A stretch of 64,000 nucleotides of DNA from JARRNJ01 sp037385045 (lineage in GTDB: Bacteria > Pseudomonadota > Gammaproteobacteria > JASBUN01): contig JARRNJ010000004.1 in NCBI GenBank assembly GCA_037385045.1, positions 19,052 to 83,051 on the forward strand, read 5' to 3'. The position numbers were made by a program, and so were the translations under genes. Positions 8,586 through 17,959 of the stretch are shown piece by piece. The notes beneath the pieces are model-generated. The model worked only from the letters and a program-made list of their open reading frames with translations. It did no database searches and was not told the DNA's origin. The stretch's first letter is position 1, and every line of letters starts with the position of its first letter.

Positions 8586-9352
8586 GGAAGCATCAACGTA
8601 GCCGGCTGCCCGGCCCGCAGCATGTCGGCAGCCACCGGGAATGAAACCTCCACGGCATACAGGGGCGGCTGGCCGGTTGCCTCCACCGGCTCCATTCCCA
8701 ACTGCGCCACCGTGCCCTTGTAGTCCCGGCCCCCGACCCGGACCGTGACCGCTTCACCCGGCTTCAGCCGGTCGATCTGCTGCAGCTCCACCGCCGCCCG
8801 CGCCACCATGCGGTCGGCACGGGCCACCACCAACAGGGGCACGGCCCGCAGGTGCGTCACCACCGTCTGCCCGGGCTGTGCCAGACGCCGCACCACGACC
8901 GCCTGGTAGGGCGCCGTGACAACGCTGTACTGCATGTTGAGCCGCGCCTGCTGCAAAGCGGCCTGGGCGGCACGGTAGCCGGCCTCGGCCCGGGCGCGCT
9001 CGATCTTCACCAGCTGCAATTCATGAATCGACAGCACGGTGCGGTCGAACAGCTCCTGGCCCCGCTGCACTTCCTTTTCGGCTTCATCCAGCTCGTCCTT
9101 GGCCTTCACCGCATTGGCCTTGGCCTCGGCCAGATCGGCCTTGAAGCGCCGGTCATCGAGGCGCAACAAAACCTGCCCTTTCGCCACGCGGCTGCCGGCG
9201 CCGACCAGAACCTTGTCCACCGTGCCGGAAACCAGGGTGCTCAGCTCCACTGGGTCGGCCCACTGCAGGGCACCTTTCACCTCGGCGGCCCAGCCGGCCG
9301 GGGCGCTGAACACGCACAGGGCGAAAATGATTGCTTGCAAACGCTTGCTCAT
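8582..9352 (-). CDS. HlyD/RND-type periplasmic adaptor (membrane fusion) protein
   Basis: This is a roughly 256-residue exported adaptor. A signal peptide (MSKRLQAIIFALCVFSAPAGWA) precedes a barrel-sandwich half-motif (VDKVLVGAGSRVAKGQVLLRLD). A helical hairpin rich in Ala/Glu/Lys covers about residues 65-130. The second half-motif is SVVTAPYQAVVVRRLAQPGQTV, and a beta-barrel domain follows. Such adaptors bridge an inner-membrane pump and a TolC channel. I used the ATG at 9352 rather than 9370 because it starts at the signal peptide. A TolC-type gene lies upstream, but no RND, ABC or MFS pump is in the operon. Confidence 0.88.
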   Translation of the reverse strand: MSKRLQAIIFALCVFSAPAGWAAEVKGALQWADPVELSTLVSGTVDKVLVGAGSRVAKGQVLLRLDDRRFKADLAEAKANAVKAKDELDEAEKEVQRGQELFDRTVLSIHELQLVKIERARAEAGYRAAQAALQQARLNMQYSVVTAPYQAVVVRRLAQPGQTVVTHLRAVPLLVVARADRMVARAAVELQQIDRLKPGEAVTVRVGGRDYKGTVAQLGMEPVEATGQPPLYAVEVSFPVAADMLRAGQPATLMLP

Positions 9353-9423
9353 GGCTGTCACCGCAGTCACCTTCGTAAATTCGCGGGTCCCATGCGCCGG
9401 TTTCGGCGCCGCCGCTCCAAGTC

Positions 9424-10755
9424 CTAGGGTTTACCGCCGCCGGCGCTCGGCGGCGACCACACCGGCTTGCCGGTCAGGGCATTCAGACGCGCCAGGGTCA
9501 GGGCCAGCTGGTAGCGCGTGCGGGCGTTATACAGCTGGGCTGCCGTATACTCCACCATGGAATCGCCCAGGTCGGTCTTCACGTCCAGCTCGTATAACGC
9601 CCGGCTACGGTCAAGATACAGGTCACGGTAGTCGGCATTGACCCGTGCCGCATCCCGTTGCGCGTGCAGCACGTAGACCTGCTGCCAGGCCTCCAGCACC
9701 GCCTGGCGCACATCCATCTCCTTGCGCGCCAGCTCGGCGCGGACCCGGCGCAACGCCGCCTGCTGGCGGGCGATGTCGGCGGAAACCGCCCCGCCCGTGA
9801 ACAGGGGCATCCGAAACAGAATCCCGGCCCGCACCCGGTCGGTGGAACCCAGCTCCCGGTTATAGGCCGACGTCTCCAGCTCGCCGTCGATCACCGGGTA
9901 GTTGCCGGCGCGCGCCGCCTGAACCCGCTGCTGGGCCGCCTTGACCCGGGCGCGCAGGGATTCCAGCACCGGGTTGCCGTGCAGCGCCTGCTGCTCCAGT
10001 TGCTCCACGTCGGGCAATTTGCGCGTCAGATCGGGGAGATCGGGTTTAACCAGCGTCGACGGCAGCATGCCCGGCCGGTTCAACAGGTTGGCCAGGCGCG
10101 AGCGGCTGGCGCGGCGCTCCACATCGCTGGCGTAGCGCTTGCGCCGCGCCAGCTGGTACTCCTGCTGGGCCTTGAGTACATCGATGTCGGACACTTCGCC
10201 CTGCTTGCGCCGGTCGCGCATGCGGTCGAAGCTGACATAGGCCACCGCCATGGCCTCGTTGTCACGGGCATACTTCAGGTCGGCCAACAGCACATCGAAG
10301 TAGGCACCTATGACGTCCAGCCGGTGCTGCGCTCGGGCGTCGGTGTATAGCAGCTGGCGACTGTTGATCTCATCCCGGGCCGCATTGAGGCGGGACTTGG
10401 TGCGGCCGAAATCGTACAGGCGCTTAGTCACGTACAGACCCACGTGGTTGTCGTTGTGGGTCTGATTCGGTGCCGCCGGCGACGGCTCCACCCAGCGCAG
10501 GCGGCCTTCGATGGAAGCCTGAACGCTGTTGCCCGCCTTGACGGCATCGCGTTCGGCCCGCGCCTGGTCGAGGGCCGCCTGCGCCTGGGCCACGTCCGGG
10601 TAGCTTTGGTCGGCCAGGGACAGTGCCGCTTCCAGGGTCAGGGGCTCGGGCAGCGGCTGGGCAGCCGGTACCGCCGCCGCCTGGGCCAGGGACGCCAGCC
10701 AGGCGCCGCACATCCAGAACAGGAAAAGAGCGATGAAGAAACGCAATAAGCTCAT
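9424..10755 (-). CDS. TolC-family outer membrane efflux protein
   Basis: This 443-residue outer membrane channel protein starts with a signal peptide (FFIALFLFWMCGAWLASLAQAA). Two repeated OEP-type halves follow, heavy in long amphipathic helices. Examples are LTLEAALSLADQSYPDVAQAQAALDQARAERD near the N-terminus and LESLRARVKAAQQRVQAARAGNYPVIDGELE in the middle. It ends with a typical ALTLARLNALTGKPVW. It would form the exit duct for the adaptor encoded downstream. It is divergent from the histidine kinase gene, with about 216 bases between them. Confidence 0.9.
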   Translation of the reverse strand: MSLLRFFIALFLFWMCGAWLASLAQAAAVPAAQPLPEPLTLEAALSLADQSYPDVAQAQAALDQARAERDAVKAGNSVQASIEGRLRWVEPSPAAPNQTHNDNHVGLYVTKRLYDFGRTKSRLNAARDEINSRQLLYTDARAQHRLDVIGAYFDVLLADLKYARDNEAMAVAYVSFDRMRDRRKQGEVSDIDVLKAQQEYQLARRKRYASDVERRASRSRLANLLNRPGMLPSTLVKPDLPDLTRKLPDVEQLEQQALHGNPVLESLRARVKAAQQRVQAARAGNYPVIDGELETSAYNRELGSTDRVRAGILFRMPLFTGGAVSADIARQQAALRRVRAELARKEMDVRQAVLEAWQQVYVLHAQRDAARVNADYRDLYLDRSRALYELDVKTDLGDSMVEYTAAQLYNARTRYQLALTLARLNALTGKPVWSPPSAGGGKP

Positions 10756-10971
10756 GGGCCTGCTTGTTGTACGCTGTTATGGCACAGCCGGACCGGCCGC
10801 CTCAAACGGGCGGCACGTGGCGCCGCGGCCGATGCCCGGAGATCAGTAGGGATTTTGCTGCATGGGCCGAATCCGGGCAACCCGCGTCGTACGCATCGGC
10901 CACTGTGCAAATACACATTCATTTTCCGGTAGGAGCGGGTATGCTCTAACAGGTCACGGGACCCGTGTATC

Positions 10972-12372
10972 ATGAAGCTGAAGAACCTGCCCCTGAAAAC
11001 CCAGATCCTGCTTGCTCCGGCCGTGACCATTTTCCTGATCATGGGTCTGATCGGGTTCACCCTGGCCAAGCTCTACGACATCAAGCATCAGAACGAAGTC
11101 GTGCGCGACTGGGTGCTGATCTGCACCCATGCCCAGGGGGCGATTTCGGCCGGGCAGCGCATGGACACCCTGGCCAAGGAAATGGAGACCGGCAAGACCG
11201 ACAAGGACGACGACCTGCATTTCAGCTACCTGGAACAATCGCGGGCGCTGGTCGACCACCTGTCCTACCCCGACCTGTACAGCAAGCTCTCGCCCGAGAC
11301 CCGGGCCTACCTGCAGCGCGAGGAGCAGCTGGTCAGGTATCGCGACCAGCTCAATCCGGTGGCGGTCCGCCGCACCATGAGCAATCTGCTCCCCCGGCTG
11401 GAGGAGCTCTACCGCGGTTTCTACGTCCAGAAGCGCTCCGCGTACACCGATTACTACGACAACGTCAACGACATTACCTCCCAGCTGGTGAGCATCTCGC
11501 TTTCGGTCCTGGCCCTGTCGGCGTTCACGGGCATCGCCCTGTCGATCTGGACCATCCGCAACACCAAGGGCCGTCTGGGCACGTTGGCACGGGATGCGCG
11601 CAAGATCTGCGCCGGTGACCTCGTCACGCCGCACCCGCCGGAAAAGGTCCGCGACGAAGTTGATGAACTGGCATTCTGCATGTCGACCATGACCCAGCGG
11701 TTGTTGAACGTGGTGGCCACGGAGAAGGTGTTGGAAGGCGCCGAGGAGGAGCGCAAACGTATCGCCATGGACATTCACGACCAAACCCTCTCGGACCTGA
11801 CCAATCTCTCCCGCAGCCTGCAGACACTGCGCGACCACCCCGAGTCGGCGCCCGAGCACCAAACCGCCCGGCTGCAGGAATTGAGCGCCCAGGTGGAGGA
11901 AATCGCCAACGGCATGCGCCGGATCATCGATGACCTGCACCCGCAGACGTTGGATTTACTCGGCCTGGAGAAGGCGCTGAGATCCTACCTGGCGAAACGC
12001 CTCACCGGGGCGGATCTGCCCGACTATTTCCTGCACATCGATTCCGATGTCGATGACGCTCTTTCGGATTTCCAGCGCCTGAGCCTGTACCGGATCGTGC
12101 TCGAAGGCGTCAACAACGTGGTCCGCCACGCCCAGTGCACGCGCTACGAAGTGGAGTGCCGCCGCACGAACGGCGCCATCACCGTAATCATCGAAGACAA
12201 TGGCAGCGGCTTCGACTACCGGACCGCACGCCGCGGGGGCGGACACGGATTGCCCAACATTGAAGAGCGGGCCAAGGCCATCGGCGCCAGCGTGCGCTGG
12301 GGACCGTCGCGCTTCACCAGCGGCACCCGATTTGAATTGAAACTCGAGACGCGCCCGAGCGAGCATGTCTGA
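10972..12372 (+). CDS. NarX/DegS-type sensor histidine kinase
   Basis: This 466-residue inner-membrane kinase has transmembrane segments at about residues 12-33 and 173-195, flanking a periplasmic helical region. A HAMP linker covers about 196-250. The HisKA_3 dimerisation domain has the phospho-acceptor His at about 269 in EERKRIAMDIHDQTLSDL. The HATPase domain has VNNVVRHAQ (N box), EDNGSGF and GGGHGLPNIEERA (G boxes). The ligand is unknown. The next gene, a response regulator, overlaps it by eight bases, so the two form a two-component pair. Confidence 0.92.
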   Translation: MKLKNLPLKTQILLAPAVTIFLIMGLIGFTLAKLYDIKHQNEVVRDWVLICTHAQGAISAGQRMDTLAKEMETGKTDKDDDLHFSYLEQSRALVDHLSYPDLYSKLSPETRAYLQREEQLVRYRDQLNPVAVRRTMSNLLPRLEELYRGFYVQKRSAYTDYYDNVNDITSQLVSISLSVLALSAFTGIALSIWTIRNTKGRLGTLARDARKICAGDLVTPHPPEKVRDEVDELAFCMSTMTQRLLNVVATEKVLEGAEEERKRIAMDIHDQTLSDLTNLSRSLQTLRDHPESAPEHQTARLQELSAQVEEIANGMRRIIDDLHPQTLDLLGLEKALRSYLAKRLTGADLPDYFLHIDSDVDDALSDFQRLSLYRIVLEGVNNVVRHAQCTRYEVECRRTNGAITVIIEDNGSGFDYRTARRGGGHGLPNIEERAKAIGASVRWGPSRFTSGTRFELKLETRPSEHV

Positions 12373-13096
12373 AAAACCGCCCGTCATCATCGCTGAAGAC
12401 AACCCCCGCGACCGGGAGTTTCTCGGCAGCGCCCTGCCCGGCTATTCCATCACTTTCGCCACCAACGGCCGCGAGGCCCTGGAAGCGGCGCTCGGCCAGG
12501 ACGAACCGTGGGTGATCAGTGACCTGCAAATGCCGGAAATGGACGGCATCCAGCTGGCCAAGTCCCTGTGGACGCAGCGCCCGGCGGCGCGCATCGTATT
12601 CTGGTCCCAGCACAAGGATGAGATCTACGTGCGCGCACTGGCCGATATCATTCCGCCGGAGACAGTGTACGGCTATGTGTTGAAGAGCAATCCGAGCGAG
12701 GTGCTGAGCCGGGCGGTGGAGGCCGTCTTCCGGGAAACCCAATGCTGGATCGACCAGAAGGTGCGCCCCGTGCAGGCGCGCGCCAACAAGCCCGCCAGCG
12801 GCATCACCGACCTGGAGTACGAGGTGCTCATCGACATTGCCCTGGGACTGACCGACAACCTCATCGCCAAGCGCCGCTACCTCTCCCGGCGCGGCGTCCA
12901 GAGCCGCCTGAAATCTCTGTACGCCAAGCTCGGCATCGATCAGGAACAGCAGGTGTCGGCGGAAGTGGGCGAGATCCTGAATATGCGCGCCCGGGCGGTA
13001 TCGGTGGCATTGCGGCGGGGCCTGATCAACCGCTTCGAGCTGGAACAGGAAGAACAGAAGCTGCAGCGCTGGCTGGGCCAGGAGCGGATCGGCTGA
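12365..13096 (+). CDS. Response regulator with LuxR-like helix-turn-helix
   Basis: This is a 243-residue protein. Its receiver domain (about 1-125) has the acidic pair ED at 11-12, the predicted phospho-acceptor Asp53 in ISDLQMPEMDG, and the conserved Lys in VLKSN. The C-terminal part (about 146-195) contains ITDLEYEVLIDIALGLTDNLIAKRRYLSRRGVQSRLKSLYAKLGI, which has the spacing of a LuxR/NarL-type HTH but is divergent. A charged helical tail (ELEQEEQKLQRWLGQ) extends past it. It is the cognate partner of the overlapping histidine kinase. Its target genes are not evident. Confidence 0.88.
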   Translation: MSEKPPVIIAEDNPRDREFLGSALPGYSITFATNGREALEAALGQDEPWVISDLQMPEMDGIQLAKSLWTQRPAARIVFWSQHKDEIYVRALADIIPPETVYGYVLKSNPSEVLSRAVEAVFRETQCWIDQKVRPVQARANKPASGITDLEYEVLIDIALGLTDNLIAKRRYLSRRGVQSRLKSLYAKLGIDQEQQVSAEVGEILNMRARAVSVALRRGLINRFELEQEEQKLQRWLGQERIG

Positions 13097-13117
13097 TTCC
13101 GGCCGCGGCGCTGATCG

Positions 13118-13666
13118 TCAATCGCGCTGCTTGGCGCGCATCTCGCGTTTGTAACGGGTGAAAGTGGTCTTCTTGTAGAGGCCGTTGGCCGCATACCGGC
13201 CCAGCCACATGAACTCTTGCACGCCCGTGGTGGCCCCGGTGTAGCGGACCACGAGATTACCCTTCAAGTCGAAGAACGCCATCACCGGAGTGGCGCCGCG
13301 ATTGTGGGCCACCTTGGCGAAAAACTTCTTCTGGGTGGTGGGATGGCCGTGGAAATCGGTGATTTCGTTGTCGCTCTCGATGTCCACCTGGAAGACCAGG
13401 AAGTGCTTGCGGAAGTACTCCTGCACTTTCGGCTGATTGAACACGGTGGTCTTCATGCGGTGGCAGAACGGGCATTCCTCCTGCTCGAAAAACAACAGAA
13501 TGCCCTGCTTGCCTTCCTGCCTGGCGGTGGCCAGCTCCTCGGTGAAATCCCCGAATGTGGTATTGAAGAAGTACTTCTGCGGGTCCCGGGGCAGCGCGGC
13601 CTGCACGGCCGCCACCATCACGAAGAACAACAACCCGGAGGCAAACAGTAATCGAACAATACGCAT
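13118..13666 (-). CDS. Exported thioredoxin-fold protein (SoxW-like)
   Basis: This 182-residue periplasmic protein has a signal peptide at residues 1-23. The thioredoxin-like domain carries the redox motif CPFC at 65-68 within FFEQEECPFCHRM. A cis-Pro region follows in NRGATPVMAFFDLKGN. This matches the thioredoxin-like family that includes SoxW, which reduces partner proteins in the periplasm. There are no sox genes nearby, so the partner is unknown. It lies between the two-component system and fumarase, both on the other strand. Confidence 0.85.
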   Translation of the reverse strand: MRIVRLLFASGLLFFVMVAAVQAALPRDPQKYFFNTTFGDFTEELATARQEGKQGILLFFEQEECPFCHRMKTTVFNQPKVQEYFRKHFLVFQVDIESDNEITDFHGHPTTQKKFFAKVAHNRGATPVMAFFDLKGNLVVRYTGATTGVQEFMWLGRYAANGLYKKTTFTRYKREMRAKQRD

Positions 13667-13875
13667 GGCGGCTCACAACCTCGAAATCCCGCTGGGATTG
13701 ATGCCGTGCGCCCGCCGGGGCCGGCTCGTCGCCGCACCAACGGGCATATATGCGTATAATACTGGTGCGCCTGTCCGGCGCCGTCAATGTTCAAATGCAC
13801 AGTGGCTGTGGCATATCCACGGCGCCCGGGCTGAGGGCCGCGCTGCCGCAACCACATCGACATGAAACCGACACC

Positions 13876-15399
13876 ATGACCGCAATTCGCGAACAGGATT
13901 TCATTGACAGCATCGCCGATGCGCTGCAGTACATCTCCTATTACCATCCGCCGGACTATATCCATGCCCTGCACCAGGCCTACCAGCGCGAGCAGTCGCC
14001 CGCCGCCCGCGATGCCATTGCCCAGATCCTGATCAATTCTCGCATGTGCGCCGAAGGACACCGCCCCATCTGCCAGGACACCGGCATCGTCACGGTGTTC
14101 CTCGACATCGGCATGGACGTGCACTGGGACGCCTCCATGGGACTGCAGGCGATGGTCGACCGCGGTGTGCACCGCGCATACACCAGCCCGGACAATCCGC
14201 TGCGGGCTTCGGTGGTGGCCGACCCCGACGGCGCGCGCAGCAATACCCGCGACAACACACCGGCCGTGGTCCACACGCGCCTGGTGCCCGGCGGCCGGGT
14301 CGGGGTCACGGTGGCGGCCAAGGGCGGCGGCTCGGAGAACAAGTCCCGCTTCACGGTGCTCAATCCCAGCGACGACGTCGTCAAGTGGGTATTGGAGACC
14401 GTGCCCGGCATGGGCGCCGGCTGGTGCCCGCCCGGTATCCTCGGGATCGGCATCGGCGGCACCGCCGAGCAGGCCATGCTGCTGGCCAAACGGGCCTTGA
14501 TGGAACCGGTGGACATCCAGGAACTGCAGGCGCGCGGCCCGAGCAGCCACGCCGAAGAGTTGCGGCTGACGCTCTACGAACAGGTCAACGCCCTTGGCAT
14601 CGGGGCACAGGGGCTCGGCGGCCTGACCACGGTGGTCGATGTGAAGGTCCTGGACTATCCCACCCATGCAGCGTCCAAGCCCGTGGCCATGATTCCCAAC
14701 TGCGCCGCCACGCGCCATGTCCACTTCGAACTCGACGGCAGCGGGCCGGCGCGCCTGCAGACGCCGAGCCTGGACGACTGGCCGCAAATCACCTGGGAGG
14801 CGGGGGCCACCTCCAAGCGGGTGGATCTCGACCGGATCACCCGCGGGGAAATCGCCAGTTGGAACCCCGGTGACACCCTGCTGCTGCGCGGCCGCCTGCT
14901 GACCGGGCGCGACGCCGCCCACAAGCGCATCGTGGACCTGATCGCCCGCGGTGAGCCGCTGCCGCCCGGTCTGGATTTCACCAACCGTTTCATCTACTAC
15001 GTCGGCCCCGTGGACCCCGTGGGCGACGAAGTCGTGGGCCCCGCCGGCCCCACCACCTCCACCCGCATGGACAAGTTCACCGAAACCATGCTGGCGGAAA
15101 CGGGCCTGCTGGGCATGATCGGCAAGGCCGAACGCGGACCGGCGGGAATCGAAGCCATCCGCAAACACCGGTCGGTGTACCTGATCGCCACCGGCGGTGC
15201 CGCCTACCTGGTGGCAAAGGCGATCAAACAGTCGCGGGTGGTGGCATTTGAAGAGTTGGGCATGGAGGCGGTCTACGAGTTCGAGGTGGAGGACATGCCG
15301 GTGACGGTGGCGGTGGACAGCGGCGGCAATTCCATCCATCAGACCGGCCCGGCCCACTGGCGCGCCCGCATCGGCTCAGTGCCGGTGGAGGTGGGTTGA
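13876..15399 (+). CDS. fumA: Class I (4Fe-4S) fumarate hydratase
   Basis: This 507-residue enzyme converts fumarate to L-malate in the TCA cycle using an oxygen-labile 4Fe-4S cluster. N-terminal features include CQDTGIVTVFLDIGMDV with a cluster-ligand Cys. Further Cys ligands are predicted in PGMGAGWCPPGILGIGIGGTAEQA and IPNCAATRHVHF. The beta half contains LLLRGRLLTGRDAAHKR and VGPAGPTTSTRMDKFTE. I used the ATG at 13876 because upstream in-frame sequence does not resemble the family. The short gap to the thioredoxin-like gene holds the divergent promoters. Confidence 0.95.
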   Translation: MTAIREQDFIDSIADALQYISYYHPPDYIHALHQAYQREQSPAARDAIAQILINSRMCAEGHRPICQDTGIVTVFLDIGMDVHWDASMGLQAMVDRGVHRAYTSPDNPLRASVVADPDGARSNTRDNTPAVVHTRLVPGGRVGVTVAAKGGGSENKSRFTVLNPSDDVVKWVLETVPGMGAGWCPPGILGIGIGGTAEQAMLLAKRALMEPVDIQELQARGPSSHAEELRLTLYEQVNALGIGAQGLGGLTTVVDVKVLDYPTHAASKPVAMIPNCAATRHVHFELDGSGPARLQTPSLDDWPQITWEAGATSKRVDLDRITRGEIASWNPGDTLLLRGRLLTGRDAAHKRIVDLIARGEPLPPGLDFTNRFIYYVGPVDPVGDEVVGPAGPTTSTRMDKFTETMLAETGLLGMIGKAERGPAGIEAIRKHRSVYLIATGGAAYLVAKAIKQSRVVAFEELGMEAVYEFEVEDMPVTVAVDSGGNSIHQTGPAHWRARIGSVPVEVG

Positions 15400-15491
15400 G
15401 CCCGCGTCTCGACGTTTATGCTACGATGTGGCCGCTTCGCGTCCCCAAGCGGCGCCGGCTCGGCTCCCCATTGCTGGACGAGGACCATGCC

Positions 15492-16229
15492 ATGGCGGTA
15501 CTTCACGTCAACGGGATCAGGTATCGACTCACCTCCGACGGCCGGCTGGTGAATCTTTCCGAGTGGAACGAGGACGTCGCCTGTGCGCTGGCCCAACAGG
15601 ACGGCATCGAGCTCAGCGATTCCCATTGGGAAATCCTCTGCGTGATGCGCCTGTTTTACCAGGAATTCAACATCTCGCCGGTGCGCAAGCTGCTCAGGCG
15701 CGCGGTGGCCGAGCGGCTGGAACCGGAAAAGGCTTCCGACCGCTACTTCAACGACCTGTTTCCCGGCGGTGTGGAAATCCAGGGCACGCGCATTGCCGGC
15801 CTGCCGATACCGCTGCTGGACGCGGAACTGGTACGTGCCGAGCGGGACGCCGGCCACCCGCCGGATACCGACGCCGCGGCGCACGCGGTCGAGGAATTCG
15901 AGTGCGAGGGCGCCCACTACCAGATCTATCCGCACGGCAACCTGGTGGACCCGGAACAGTGGAACGTGCGGGTGGCGGAATTCATGGCCGGCCAGGAAGG
16001 CATCGAACTGACCGCCGAGCATTGGGAATTGATCTATTTCCTGCGCCGGTTCTATTTTGAATATGGCATCAGTCCCATGGTGCGCCTGCTGATGCGGCAT
16101 ATGGAAGCCCAGTTCGGACGCGAGAAAAGCAGCGAACCTTACCTCTACTCGTTGTTTCCCGGTGGCCCGTCGCGCCAGGGCTCGCGCATCGCCGGCCTGC
16201 CCGAACCGCAGGGCTGCATCGACCCCTGA
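15492..16229 (+). CDS. Tandem two-domain TusE/DsrC-family protein
   Basis: This 245-residue protein is about twice the family length (about 110). Residues 1-110 form one TusE/DsrC domain (HVNGIRYRLTSDGRLVNLSEWNEDVA..., then RIAGLPIPLLD). Residues about 135-245 form a second (GNLVDPEQWNVRVAEFMAGQEGIELTAEHWELIYFLRRFY..., then RIAGLPEPQGCIDP). The functional C-terminal cysteine (CysA) exists only in domain 2 (C242). The second DsrC cysteine position is Ser231 in domain 2 and Thr99 in domain 1, and the CysA position of domain 1 is Asp110. It is therefore TusE-like, not redox DsrC-like. TusE passes persulfide sulfur towards tRNA 2-thiolation. The role of the degenerate first domain is unknown. GAGGA lies 8 bases before the ATG. 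Confidence 0.88.
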   Translation: MAVLHVNGIRYRLTSDGRLVNLSEWNEDVACALAQQDGIELSDSHWEILCVMRLFYQEFNISPVRKLLRRAVAERLEPEKASDRYFNDLFPGGVEIQGTRIAGLPIPLLDAELVRAERDAGHPPDTDAAAHAVEEFECEGAHYQIYPHGNLVDPEQWNVRVAEFMAGQEGIELTAEHWELIYFLRRFYFEYGISPMVRLLMRHMEAQFGREKSSEPYLYSLFPGGPSRQGSRIAGLPEPQGCIDP

Positions 16230-16271
16230 ACAGCGAAGGCGGTGCCTGCCACGCCGTGTTGGCTGTTGCCG

Positions 16272-17267
16272 TTAATCGTCGGCGGACTCACTCATCAACG
16301 CACAGACCGCCGCGGTGTCGACCACATCTTCCCATTTGCAGCCGCGGGAAACGTCATTCATGGGTTTGGCAAATCCCTGGATGATGGGACCGGTTGCCGT
16401 GGCGCCGCCGAGCCGTTCGGTGATCTTGTAGGAGATGTTGCCGGCATCCAGGTTGGGAAATATGAACACATTGGCTTTGCCCGCAACGGGCGATTCAGGC
16501 GCTTTTCCCCGGCCGATATGCTCGACAAATGCCGCATCGAACTGAAGTTCACCATCGACGGCCAGCAAAGACTTCTTCCGTTTGACCGTTTCCAGCGCTT
16601 CCTGTACCAATTCAATGCGTTCATGTTCAGCGCTGCCTTTGGTTGAGAAGGAGAGCAGAGCAACCCGCGCTTCTTCACCGGTCAGGTCCTGGTGTGTCTG
16701 GGCCGAGTCAATGGCGATCGACGCCAGTTGCGGCGCCGTCGGATACGGAACCACCGCGCAATCGCCGTAAGTGAATACGCGCCCGTCTTCCCATGACATC
16801 ATGAAGACACTCGACACCACCTCGGACCCTGCCTGCAGGCCGACAACCTGCAACGCTGCTCTCAGGACATCAGCGGTGGTGTTCATGGCGCCGGCAACAC
16901 TGCCGTCGGCCTCACCCTGAGCCACGAGCGAGGCCGCCCAATAGAGCGGCTGCCTGACCAGCTCGGCAGCCAGGTCTTCGGTCATTCCCCTGTCCCTGCG
17001 TCTTTCGTACAACTGGTGTATAAATTTTTCGACGTTCTCTCCCTTCCCGGGTTCACTGAATAAAACTGACTCAGGAAGCCTGATCCCGAAAGAATCCGCG
17101 AGCGCACGCCCCCGGTCCTCAGAAACGGCGAGGATGACTCGACAGATGTTTTGCTCATCAAGAAATGCGGCAGCCCGCAGAATGCGCTCGTCCACGGCCT
17201 CGGGAAGAACAATCGTCTTCGCTTCCCGGGCGGCATTTTCACGCAGTTGAGTGATAAAGGGAGTCAT
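16272..17267 (-). CDS. pta: Phosphate acetyltransferase
   Basis: This 331-residue enzyme interconverts acetyl-CoA and acetyl phosphate. It is the short form, with only the catalytic PTA_PTB domain. Characteristic segments are IVLPEAVDERILRAAAFL at the N-terminus, VAQGEADGSVAGAMNTTADVLRAALQVVG, VSSVFMMSWEDGRVFTYGDCAVVPYPTA, LSFSTKGSAEHERI and FPNLDAGNISYKITERLGGATATGPI. No acetate kinase gene is adjacent. It converges with the tandem TusE/DsrC gene (42-base gap). Its upstream side faces the long region before the cobalamin genes. Confidence 0.95.
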   Translation of the reverse strand: MTPFITQLRENAAREAKTIVLPEAVDERILRAAAFLDEQNICRVILAVSEDRGRALADSFGIRLPESVLFSEPGKGENVEKFIHQLYERRRDRGMTEDLAAELVRQPLYWAASLVAQGEADGSVAGAMNTTADVLRAALQVVGLQAGSEVVSSVFMMSWEDGRVFTYGDCAVVPYPTAPQLASIAIDSAQTHQDLTGEEARVALLSFSTKGSAEHERIELVQEALETVKRKKSLLAVDGELQFDAAFVEHIGRGKAPESPVAGKANVFIFPNLDAGNISYKITERLGGATATGPIIQGFAKPMNDVSRGCKWEDVVDTAAVCALMSESADD

Positions 17268-17959
17268 AGTCGCAAAAAATAGTTGAAATCACCCTCGTTG
17301 GGCGCGCCGTTCCACCGAACGGTTCCGGGTCTCTGCCATGCCGCCGGGCATGGCCGGTACATGTCCATGTTCGAATACCAATTCCTGTGTCAAATCGATC
17401 AAATGCCTGCATGCGAAGCGCATCTTGAGCTTCTGCAACAGCAGCCGCTTCGAATCCAATCCCGCCCGTCACGCCGGGGAACCCACCGCCCCCTTGCCGC
17501 AAGTGAAGCCCGCATCGATCCCTGAATGCCGAACGCAGCGTCGCCCCTGCCAATGCGATATCGGCAGGCCCACGCGGATTCGCCGAACCACGCGCGTACC
17601 GCGGCTGAGTGGGGATACCTCCGTGGTTGGCCGCAAGCGCGCCGGACAAAGAAGCTGCATCACACGTGACCGGCGGCGCAGCAGAACCCGGGGCCGTGTG
17701 CAAGGCCCACGCGGCCGCGGTCTGATCACCGATTCGCATACCGTGCGTTTCCAGCCCCCCCGCCGTGCCTCGAGCGCCGGCTGTATTAAGAATACAGTAT
17801 CGCAAGCGGGCCCGCCGTGTCATCCGCAGCTGCGGCAAAGCGCGGCGCCGGGACCGGCCGGCCTGCCCTCCCGTTGCCGGCCCGACGAAATCAGGCGCCG
17901 GCGGTCCGCGCAATCGGCGCTGAGGCGTCAAGCCACCTATTGGTCCGCCCGCTGCTCAC
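17268..17959. other. Gene-poor 0.7-kb intergenic region
   Basis: This region lies between the pta start and the btuB promoter. Frames of moderate length are open on both strands, but none has a recognisable domain, a clear ribosome-binding site or family-like composition. They look like the usual spurious open frames of GC-rich DNA. It may hold the pta promoter. No tRNA fold was found, although a TTCGAATCC string occurs near 17450. Confidence 0.5.

Noticed and set aside
17440..17475. TTCGAATCC string reminiscent of a tRNA T-loop
   Set aside because: No acceptor stem, anticodon stem or CCA-adjacent pairing can be drawn around it.
17239..17931. 230-codon minus-strand frame upstream of and overlapping the pta start
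   Set aside because: It overlaps the pta start, lacks a ribosome site and shows no domain; Ala/Gly/Arg-rich composition suggests chance openness.
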